From assembly GCA_002633025.1 (NCBI GenBank), contig NMRB01000843.1, positions 35,312 through 99,311 on the forward strand: a stretch of DNA of 64,000 nucleotides. Reading direction: 5' to 3'. The notes below the pieces were generated by a model. That model did no database searches and was not told the DNA's origin. It saw nothing but the letters and a program-made list of their open reading frames with translations. This document shows, piece after piece, positions 55,701 through 64,000 of the stretch (its first letter is position 1; the number at the start of each line of letters is the position of its first letter). This DNA is from Notospermus geniculatus. Lineage: Eukaryota; Nemertea; Pilidiophora; Heteronemertea; Lineidae. Position numbers and translations under genes: made by a program.

Positions 55701-58700
55701 AGATTTTTCCGGTTGGTTAATCGATCAGGCAGACGAGAGCCGGAAGTGGTGCGTCATCAATGACATGCTGTTTTGCGTCTTCGATAACGACCAATCAAAA
55801 TTGGCAAATGATGTGTTCGTACTTCCGGCATGCGCAGTTCGTGAGTTGTTCTTCCGGTCGTCATCGTCTGCTACCGGCGCGGGAAGTACCAGAAAGTACC
55901 AGATTGTGATTCGTAGCTCCTCCAATTCGAAGGAAAGAGTATTCGCCGCTGAAGGTATCGTCGAGCACAACGACTGGTTGGACGCGCTCCGCCATGCCAT
56001 CGAAAATTGCACGGATATGTATTCCACTGACGAAAGCGACGCTGATGCGGACTCAATCAACGGAAGCATGGGGAGTGGGTACTACCCAACGCCAGTGAAG
56101 GACCAAAACGAATCCGGTGGGTACAACCCAACAGCGATAGGGTCTGTGACCAGAGATGAGAAAATCCAGGAGGAGAGTACCAGTGGGGGGACGGCACTTT
56201 TCCGACGGACGAGTAACCTCGGTGGGCAGTCGCCTTTGGACTCTACCACTGGGAATAACAACAAGGCTATGTCCACGAGTGACGAATCTGAGGAGGAGGA
56301 GGACCTGGCGCCATTACCGAAATCTAAACCCGCCCCTTCTCCAACGCCTCAGAGGAGAATATCGTATCTAATGGCAACCGAGCACCAGAACCAAAGCAAA
56401 CATACTTCCAAACAATCCAAAAGCTTGATTGATAAAATTGTGCCAAAAAAGTCGAGGCCGTTCGCTGGAATGAAAATGCCTCGATCACCGAATCCACTTC
56501 GAAGGAATATTGGTGCGAAGAAAGAAGCAAAAAAGGTCAAGGTCACTTTGGAATCCTTGACACCGAAAACGTTAGCAACGTATTTGAAATTCAAGGACCA
56601 CAGCAAAGTTGTGAAATACTGGTCCGTGATCCATGGTGGTAAACTGTACACATTTAAGACTAAAAACCCGACTGAAAGATGTGAAATGTGCGTTGATTTA
56701 AGCCAGAGTGGTGTTGAATTGACCGACAAGGTCGGATTTGAGTTCAAGGTCACTTGTGATGGTAAGGAGCACGTGTTTGCTGCACAGGATCGTTACGACT
56801 TCAATCGCTGGGTCCGGGAACTTTTGCCAGGAAGTGACGTCAAAATTCCAAATGTGGCTCTGTCTTCTGCTCTTCGAGGTACGACCGAATCGTTCTGCCT
56901 GGACGACGGCGTCCGTAGATCTTTCGAAGATCTGACCGACCTTAGATCAAAACCTTCGTCAGATTTAGCGAGCCTGCTGTCCAGGGACGACAGCTTTCTC
57001 CGTAAGACTGTGCCCGGAACGTTCTTGAGACCAACGAAACGTTTTGAACGGGACAGCTACAGGCGCTCGACTGGACATTTGTTGGGTGACGTCAATCACC
57101 CGGCAAAGACGAAGGTACCAGAACAGAGAAAGTCAAAAGACGACACGTATTTGGTTGACATTATCAGGGCTATTCATTCAAACCCACTCGAGTCTTGCTC
57201 CAACACCAAAAAGCAGCCGGATCCATTCAAAGATGTTGATGGAGTTGATCCTCCAAAAGGCGCGTTCTCGACCGGAGTAACATTGACCCGAGAATTTGGG
57301 TCACAAAGGAATGCTGAAGGCGTCTCTGCCTCCGAAGAGGTCATTGTCTCAAGTCTTCAAAGTACGTTGGCCGCGGCACCCCTGCTCAACTCTAGCACAA
57401 TGACCTTGAAAGTTGACCTTAACCTTGACCCCGGGACAGACAGCCCGGTGCGGTCGGAGGCGTTGGCCTACAGCGCTGCCAGCGAATCCAGCGACGACGA
57501 CGAAAAGAACATCATCGCAGATCCAAGTAGCTCCAATGCGAGCTCCTGGATGAATTCAAGTTTGTCATGCGGCAGCATGTTATCGGGAATCTACACCGAT
57601 AGTGCCCGGATTGAAGCCAAGGTCATCGAATACGAGATCCGACAAAGAAGGAGCGGGTCGGTCGAAAAGCCTCAGAGGGGTAACATCCCGGCTGCTTTAC
57701 TGAAACGACACTCCACGGACAATATCCTGAGACCGACACCCAGCCTGGATGGCGAGATGGACCAAGTAAGTAGGCCTTTTTTGTTGTAACGGTTGCATAT
57801 CACGGGCGCAGACGGAAGCGCTGCTCTTAATCCTAAACGAATTCCGTCCATTAGGCCCCTATATTTCACCGGGCCACTCTTCATCACTGGCGCCGAGTCG
57901 CTTCATCACTTGATAGATATTTGCCGGAAACACACGCCTCTTGCACAAGCCATTACTCAATTAGTCTTCCACTAATAGTTTACACCAGAGAATGGATAAT
58001 AAACCAATTAATTCATCCAACGTTTTATACAGGCTATGCTCTCTGAAAACATCCCTGTCCTCCTTTCTGTAGTGTAACCTGATTTGCAAACAGTTCAGGC
58101 CACATATTCCATCGGAGGTCTTCTCTTGGGTCAATCCACTGGATCATTTCTATTTCCACCGTGTGTGTTTCACCAAAGGACGTATCAGTTGTTTTACCAG
58201 CTGAACTGAGCACATTTCGATATGATAACGCTGAACGCATCACACTTGATGAAAACGGCAGAGATCCGGCTTATAGTTTTATCGACACACTTTGTAATCC
58301 GTATCGCATTCGCTTCATAGGACAGTCTTGGGTCTCCTCGTCAGCGGTCGTGCAGCGTGAACCTCCCGACAGACAACCCCACCAGGGCGGACGAAGCGCA
58401 GCGCTGTGGGGTCGTGCGGTCAGCAAGCAGTGGTTCCGTCCAAAGTGGATCCGTTGTTTCCGAGCAGATAGTTCTGGAGGGACAGGTTGAAGTGGTTGAT
58501 GAGGACGGGATCTTGAGAAGGTAAGGCACCACTCCATTGTCAAGTTTTCGTGCACAATGGGTCCCGGTCCGAGAAAACTATGATCAGTTGTTTGTGTCAC
58601 TGATCAAGGCGTAAGCCGTGAGGAAACCACCAATGATGAACTAGCCATTGAGACCCAATCGCACAAGACAGCTCTCAGCTAGCGGAGCGTCTGGATCGTG

Positions 58701-61700
58701 CGATTGGACTGCAGAAGATAGGAGTAGGAAACTGAATTCGACAGGCAGACTCAACGAAAGTATGGCCTTTGCTTCAAGGAGTTTCTTGATGTCGAACGCT
58801 TCGTGAGTGAAGTCTTGGACCGATAGGCCAGAACAAAACACGTAGTATCAGGGCCGTAGCTATTTTTTCGCTGGGGGGAGGGGGCATGGACGTGGACTTG
58901 GCCTTCGGCGCCGAAGGGGAAGGTTTGGGGGGTCTGGGGACCTCCCCCAGAAAAATTTGAAAACTAGAAGCTCTGAGATGCGATTTGAGGTCAAGTTCCT
59001 GCACTCTGAGACAGGAACAGTAATGTTCTTTTATCCCATTTGATTTTGCAGGAAAATTTTTTGCACAATTTGCCGGGAGGGGGGCATTTGCCCCCTTGTC
59101 CCTATACAAGCGATGGGCCTGAGTATTCCACATTTTTGAGACAAAATAGAAAACAGTCGCTGATTTTTGGTTTCATTCGTTAATTAGGACATTGATTTAC
59201 ATGTTTGATTAGCACCTTTAGCTGATCTATGGATTTTATAGCTAAAAGCTTTTGCGGTCGTGGTTCATTTGTTTGTAATGTAGAACGTTGTTTGACCCCG
59301 TCTGTTGTGCCGTGAATGGTACATCAGCAAATATATTCTTCCCGATTGTGCAAATATGACTGATGCAACGTTAAATAGGATACATACACATTGTGAATCA
59401 TCGTGGCTGTTTGGTCTCATGATACAAGGACTGAGGTGAACGGGCCAGTGGACTTTGTCCAACGTCATTTCAACTCGCATTTCTGGCCAAGTAATATCTG
59501 CGGAGCATTTTCATATTTGGCGGTTTCTGGATGTTGCATTCTAAAACTTTGTTTAGTTCGACGCGATTTGGTATTTTTAGCTCACCGGGGTGAGCTATTG
59601 CGATGGTGGTGTGTCCGTCGTCCGTCGTCGTCCGTCGTCGTCGTTGTCCGTTAGCAGGGCACGTTTTGTAACCGCTGGAGCTATTGATCTGAAACTTGGT
59701 ACATATATACGCCTAGGTCAGATGACCTATGACACCAAGTTTCGGTTCGATTCGACTCTCAGCTTGGCCACCAGGTGGCGGAAACCAAAAACACAAAAAG
59801 TGCAATAACTCCTGAACTAATGAATGGATCTTCTCCAAATTTTTATCATAGGTGTATCTAATAAGGATACATAACATATATAACGGGTTTTTGATTTGAC
59901 CTACTTTTCNNNNNNNNNNNNNNNNNNNNNNNNNNNNNNNNNNNNNNNNNNNNNNNNNNNNNNNNNNNNNNNNNNNNNNNNNNNNNNNNNNNNNNNNNNN
60001 NNNNNNNNNNNNNNNNNNNNNNNNNNNNNNNNNNNNNNNNNNNNNNNNNNNNNNNNNNNNNNNNNNNNNNNNNNNNNNNNNNNNNNCGGAGCGATATGAA
60101 CCCTGGATGGTTCAACTTAGATGCTTTTTGTACTGTTTTTTTGGGGGGGGGGGCTGATCTCATTTTCCACCATGTTTTAGCACCCAGCAAGTCCCGTTTC
60201 CGATGAAGTATCCCAGGCAGAGACCGTACGCTAACACTGCAAATTTTCCTTGAGTGCCATTACCATTATATCTCTTTTCAGTTTCTGGGCGATTTACGAT
60301 GATCTAAGTCTGGCACTTTACCCTGACCAGTTTGCCATCGACCCTGAGGGACTCATTGCTGTTTCCAGTTGCAACGTACAGATGGCGGAGGTGGGCGAAG
60401 AGAGACAGTCGGCCATCAAATTGTCACGGATGGTAAGTAAAGGGTCTAATAATCAAGTAATGATATGAAAGTAAGGGAAGGCCCTAACTGTTGAACCCTG
60501 ACGGGTCACGATCGCCATGTAGGCCGATGCGACAGATTAGTTCGTTTATCTGCCGGTTTCTGATGGTGGCGCACCAGCCGCGGCCAAGGCGAAGCAGGGG
60601 GCGAGTTATAACTTCAAAACGAGGCGACCATTGACGGCAAATCTCAATGCGGTAGGGGTGTTTTCAAAAGTCGACTGACGCTGCTGAATGCGAGTCCTGT
60701 AGCGTTGGGCCAGTCGACTTAAAAAAAACACCCCTGCCGCATTGAAATTTGCCGTCAATGTGCGCTCAGCTTTACAGATCGTTTTTGTAAAACTTGAGAT
60801 TTCTTGCAGCGAGGTCTAGTAAACCATGGTAGTACCTCCTTATCTGTAACTCCGTTTTACCAGAGCAAAAACAAGTTGGCCTCGGTGCACTAGGCCTTGC
60901 AATACGTAAACAAAAAAAGCTTGTTTTGTGTATATAACTATACACATCAGCTAGCTAGGACGTATCAAGTGGCGTGAAATATTTCAAGTATATCTCTTAA
61001 GGAGAGTGTCAAAGTAAATAATCGAACAATATATGGTTTATAATGGCATGTAGGGTCGGGGAACGGCGCCATAGGTATTTATGGACCAGTGTGCCTGTCA
61101 TTTCATGAGATACTGCTGGCGATCGCGGTTTTTCAGGAATGCCCAAGGACGAATTTTTGAAAGGGATGTCTCACTGCGAAAACGGCATCTCTGCATAGAT
61201 CCTTTTAAGACTAATAAAATTCCCAGTCCTCATTGACAACAATCAATCAATCAATCAATCGATATATCAACTAATCATCGATCATCAATGTCGATTTTCT
61301 GTCATACAGCTTCTTGACATCGCCAAGTGGGAATTCCCCCAGTCCCAAATTTGACTGTCGTCTGCCTTCCTCCCATGTAGGCCTGTTTCCAGTCACGAGC
61401 AATTCAAATTTATCTCACCTCCACCCAAAAACTTTATCCGACTCCGCATGTGACTGATTAGATAGGGAGTTATTGACATTTTAATAAATATCAATAACAA
61501 GTTGTTTAAAACAACTCGTGGCCACCGATTTAGTCATTCATTTGCAATTCGGCGTTTAGTGATGAAATCTCTTGGATAGATATATCGGGATATGCGACAT
61601 GTCTCTGTGCATACACCGCTGTGCAAGCTGGGATTCCTTCAGGACTTTTCCATGGAGTAACCAAAGTTACCATATGGTAATTCCAACATTGGTTCACTTT

Positions 61701-63235
61701 TCTTGATCGCAGATTTTTAGTTTCGAGCTGATAAGCTTTGGCGATGCGAATACATAGAGCTACACGTTACACGGACACACCGGATAAAACAAAGACTTCA
61801 CGGTCGCGAACCCTTCACTTTAGGTACGGCTCCATGCGTGGAGTGAGAAAATTCACTCCAAATTGGGTGAATTTTCACTCCATTTTATGGAGCCATAGCA
61901 AATGGAACCCAATATGGAGTGAGTTTTCACCAAGTGGAAATTAGAGTGTTTGCGAAGCCATTGTTAACCGGCGTGCCCATGTACCGTGTAGCTCTATGTA
62001 TCTGCACCCTGACGGAGCATTCGAATCCCGAACTTCAATCTGTTGCAATCGATCGTTCAGCATATGCTTTTTCCACCCACAGGACAGAGATCCTATTTTT
62101 CTTTACGCTGGTTCTGACGAGGCAACCCGTCGATGGCATGACGTCATGAAAGATGACGTCACAAAACTGGCAATCGAGGGCCTAAACTTAGAAGATGCCA
62201 ACAGTAGAGAATTCCAAATTGGTAAGTTCACCGCTCTGCTAAATGAAATGGTCCATGGACCGTGTGCTCACCTGGGTGAGTGTACCAGAAGAATGAATAA
62301 CAAATGTGAAGTTCCAGGGAAACAACATAGCAGGCATGTTGGAACTTTCTTTGTGGTATTGTTCATGAGATATGAGCCAGAGTACAATTTTCAGTATGGA
62401 CGACTGGCAGCCATATTTGAATTCCAATCCGGCTGAAATTTGCTGCATTTGTATAGGGTACCTACATGCGGATATCACCCCGGTGAGCTAAAAAGTACAC
62501 GTTTTTTGAAACTGCCCAGTAATCCAAATGTCATCAGCCGGTCCTCGACCATCTTGACTACCAAGGGTTGTGACATCGCTCCGCCCTCCGACTACGCTCG
62601 CACAAACCCGTGACGGACTTCGCTGTGGGAAGCTGTTTCTAACTGGATGTTCCTGTTTGTGGACTGACTCCCGCTGTCGAGTTTCATAATAACCGTTTTC
62701 ATCATATATCGTTAACATTTCCAATAAATCTGAACAATACTTGACACTAATCAGGCCCAAAATAGAAAAACCTAAAAGCTTCCTTGTTGATAGAAATAGT
62801 GAAAGAAGTGCGAGATAATTTTTCCTTGTGGACCTTGTAGCGGCAGTTTCATCCTGCTTGTCTCTCCTTCCACCAATGAGAATCCGTCTTACAAATCCGC
62901 TCGATCTGAAATTCAACCAATCAGGACTCGTCTAAACCAGACTTTCCTTTCCAGATGCAGAAATTCAGCTTGAGGAGGAGAAGAAGAGAAAATTCAAAGA
63001 AGACCTGGCCAGGATCAGGAAAGAGCAACTGCTCACTGAGCTCCTCCAACAAAAACGTGACCTTGAACTTAAACAGAAACTCAAATCAAAAATGGCGTCC
63101 CCTGATTCGACCCCTCAAGGTCAAGGTTCGGTGCCGAGTGACGATGATTCTGATGACTTCGATGGGGCGACTGAACTACAGATGGTCAAGGATATTACGT
63201 ATTTAAAACAAAGACGAATTTCCACACAAATCAAA
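49727..63235 (+). CDS. Triple-PH-domain adaptor, AFAP-like, 3' end outside window
   Basis: Exons 49727-49739, 50064-50677, 55480-57765, 58321-58520, 60282-60432, 62083-62221 and 62955-63235 join with matching phases into 1228 codons with no stop; the gene continues to the right. The N-terminal helix (SETLQFLNQLEVETLS..KRRRIQQLL) resembles the start of AFAP (actin-filament-associated) adaptors. PH1 about 284-386 (SGWLIDQ..RKWCVINDMLFCVF, NDWLDALRHAI), PH2 about 573-658 (VVKYWSVIHGGKLYTF, FNRWVRELL), PH3 about 1023-1117 (FWAIYDDLSLALY, TRRWHDVMKDDV) split over three exons; each ends in the conserved Trp helix. Linkers are Ser/acid-rich; residues about 1135-1180 form a coiled coil (EEEKKRKFKEDLARIRKEQL). 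A lipid-binding cytoskeletal scaffold is likely. The start ATG follows the pattern of AFAP N-termini but the exon extends 5' to 49693. Family identity is inference. Confidence 0.75.
49955..50017 (+). other. Possible 63-nt cassette exon of the PH-domain gene
   Basis: Bounded by tgtttcag and gtataac; enters and leaves in phase 1 with no stop, so it could be included or skipped between 49739 and 50064 without changing frame. It would add 21 residues (starting DSTFPQTHMEQNRMK). No independent coding signal. Confidence 0.25.
50811..51018. repeat. AAAGGAGCA MITE, complete copy
   Basis: Ends AAAGGAGCATG / CCGTGCTCCTTT are inverted; flanks TTTAA and TATA suggest a TTA-type target. Homologous to 37067-37266. 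Confidence 0.75.
51382..51525. repeat. Inverted-repeat element, about 144 bp
   Basis: CAATATTATTGCACAATATG..GGCTCAAAATGGG pairs with CCCATTTTGATCCTCATATT..GTGCAATAATATTG. The outer ends CCACG and CGTGG also match. MITE candidate. Confidence 0.7.
51820..51891 (-). tRNA. tRNA-Val (anticodon CAC)
   Basis: On the minus strand the 72-nt gene folds as a full cloverleaf. Acceptor stem GGTTTCG / CGAAACC; D arm with GTGTAGTGGTTATCAC; anticodon stem TCCGC / GCGGA around loop CTCACAC (anticodon CAC); T stem CTGGG / CCCAG with loop TTCGACC. A- and B-box words TAGTGTAGTGG and GGTTCGACC are intact and a T run follows the 3' end (minus strand, about 51816-51811), a pol III stop. No intron. It lies inside an intron of the PH-domain gene on the other strand, so it is an independent unit. 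Confidence 0.95.
53473..53575. repeat. Dispersed repeat, second copy at 31532-31632
   Basis: Shares GCCCACTGC..CAATAGGTGTCACTAGTGGTT and further words (CACA..CAGGCGTC) with 31532-31632. Type unknown. Confidence 0.55.
53643..53943. repeat. 301-bp MITE with TTAA target duplication
   Basis: Terminal inverted repeats AGGTGCTCTAGTCCGGATTG / CAATTCGAACTAGAGCACCT. TTAA lies at both ends (53639-53642 and 53944-53947), the signature of piggyBac-type insertion. Non-coding, AT-rich interior. Confidence 0.75.
54994..55345. repeat. Two tandem GTGTAACGTTTTTCAGTG MITEs (copies 2 and 3)
   Basis: Copy 2 runs 54994-55169 and copy 3 about 55170-55345, head to tail, meeting at ACACCTGTGTAACG. Each has inverted ends GTGTAACGTTTTTCA / TGAAAAACGTTACAC and the interior GACTTGACAA, GAGAAACAG and GTTTCCCAG words seen in 19561-19725. 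The pair lies just upstream of the exon that begins at 55480. Confidence 0.8.
58034..58243 (-). other. Orphan coding-like frame, antisense in an intron
   Basis: A minus-strand frame of about 70 codons with strongly protein-like composition (HTVEIEMIQWIDPREDLRW, then PELFANQVTLQKGGQG) ends at TAG (58034). No splice sites, start or partner frames are clear. It may be a relic of a transposon gene or an exon of an unknown antisense gene. Not identified. Confidence 0.2.
58849..59119. repeat. Possible CAGGGCCGTAGC element
   Basis: Left CAGGGCCGTAGCTATTTTTT and right CTATACAAGCGATGGGCCTG are partly inverted and enclose G-rich / CCCC-rich segments, similar in style to the hAT-like unit at 13953. Boundaries approximate. 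It lies in the intron between 58520 and 60282. Confidence 0.4.
59578..59909. repeat. AGCTCACCGG-type dispersed element, runs into gap
   Basis: Begins TTTTTAGCTCACCGGGGTGAGC with a short inner palindrome, followed by CCGTCGTCCGTCGTCG repeats and ATCTGAAACTTGGTACATAT. It has the look of a high-copy element found in marine invertebrates. The sequence continues into the N run. A matching inverted end, CACCCCGGTGAGCTAAAA, occurs at about 62478-62495. Confidence 0.55.
59910..60086. other. Assembly gap (177 N)
   Basis: A run of unknown bases inside the intron before the 60282 exon. Other single-N joins are at 13997, 16433, 35403, 42347, 53056 and 63453; three of them follow C or G runs. Confidence 0.99.
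61744..62010. repeat. 267-bp MITE in the intron before exon 62083
   Basis: Ends GCGAATACATAGAGCTACAC..CGGACACACCGG and CCGGCGTGCCCATGTACCGT..GTAGCTCTATGTATCTGC are inverted. A related half-copy lies at 48886. The inner part repeats GGAGTGA..TTTTCACTCC motifs. It ends 73 bp before the exon at 62083. Confidence 0.7.
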
Positions 63236-63469
63236 GTAAGGGTAAATCGAACTTGTCTCAGGACTCAAAACTGGTGGTAGGGGTTAGGTTGACTGAGAAC
63301 GAATAGCTGACGCTGGCTTGCGGATGTGCTGGCATTGTGGGCCTCGTTCTCGGGTCTCCAGGATCGCCGTCGTTTTTTGTGACCATCATACTATTACATG
63401 TATTTTGAATATAAAAATACACTTCACAGCCTAATGGGGGGGGGGGGGGGGGNCCATCAAGTCCGAAGA

Positions 63470-64000
63470 AGTATGCCAGGCAGAGACCGTGACAAATTTA
63501 CCAAGAGTGCGCTCCATCGGAAATCAACCTGCGAAGCTATTAGGATATTGGTTCAACAATGGCCTGCCATTATACATTGTATCTCTTTTCAGTTTCTGGG
63601 CGATTTACGATGATCTAAGTCTGGCACTTTACCCTGACCAGTTTGCCATCGACCCTGAGGGACTCATTGCTGTTTCCAGTTGCAACGTACAGATGGCGGA
63701 GGTGGGCGAAGAGGGACAGTCGGCCATCAAACTGTCACGGGTGGTAAGTAAAGGGGCTATTAATCAAGTAACGGTATGAAAGTAAGGGACGGCCTTACCT
63801 TTTGAACCCTGACGGGTCACCTGCAGCGCCATGTAGACCGATGCGACAGATTAGTTCCTTGGTCTGCCGGTTTCTGATGGTGGCGCATCAGCCGCGGCCA
63901 AGGCGAAGCACGGGGCGAGTTACAACAAAGGCTCACATCTCAATGTGGGGGTGTTTTCAAGGTCGACTGACGCTGCTGAATGCGAGTCCAGCAGCGTTGG
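63470..64000 (+). repeat. Displaced duplicate of 60190-60720, containing a second PH3 exon
   Basis: From GAAGTATGCCAGGCAGAGAC onward the sequence matches 60203-60720 at high identity with small indels, in the same orientation. It contains 63593-63743, a 151-nt copy of the exon at 60282-60432 with both splice sites and only three noticed differences (Arg to Gly, a silent change, Met to Val). It follows a 20-base G run and an N at 63453. Spliced after the 63235 donor it would be out of phase and stop within a few codons. Confidence 0.85.

Overview
The window is eukaryotic nuclear DNA from an animal, most likely a marine invertebrate deuterostome (echinoderm, hemichordate or cephalochordate type). 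The evidence is intron-split genes with GT-AG junctions and matching phases, a nuclear tRNA-Val gene, a short TTAGGG tract, very frequent 8-bp palindromes TAGGCCTA and TACATGTA, many small inverted-repeat transposons, a tandem family of single-exon rhodopsin-like GPCRs, and a receptor-type guanylate cyclase with a NIT sensor domain. The species cannot be fixed from sequence alone.

Layout. 1-5.4 kb: a small minus-strand coding exon (658-840), an ordered minisatellite (1057-1935), fold-back repeats, an (ACGC)n microsatellite and a weak minus-strand Ig-like exon. 8.0-9.7 kb: a minus-strand 409-codon first exon with two 54-residue repeats, divergent from a short plus-strand reading frame. 12.1-14.8 kb: a three-exon plus-strand gene of about 248 residues with no recognised family. 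16.1-20.8 kb: a NIT-domain guanylate cyclase whose cyclase domain is complete, but whose first membrane segment and start of the sensor are missing where the assembly has an N. 22.1-44.9 kb: nine tandem, same-strand GPCR copies; five are intact, two are cut by single N gaps, one has a frameshift and one is a truncated recombination product. 49.7-63.2 kb: a large plus-strand gene for an adaptor with three PH domains, acidic and serine-rich linkers and a coiled coil, resembling AFAP (actin-filament-associated protein) adaptors. It has a tRNA-Val gene on the opposite strand in an intron and a displaced duplicate of one PH3 exon near the window end.

The remaining sequence is dominated by short non-autonomous DNA transposons. 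Several have target-site duplications that can be read directly, including two long palindromes at 29722-30235 (6-bp duplication) and 30319-30901 (8-bp duplication). Comparing duplicated GPCR units gives filled and empty sites that date some insertions relative to the duplications.

Functionally, the window has membrane receptors (a peptide-receptor-like or chemoreceptor-like GPCR cluster, a cGMP-producing sensor cyclase) and a probable cytoskeletal adaptor. Nothing shows that they work in one pathway. The most notable system is the GPCR array: almost unchanged TM1-TM2 and loop blocks alternate with variable N-terminal, ECL1/TM3 and TM5 segments, as expected for a young family shaped by unequal crossing-over and gene conversion.
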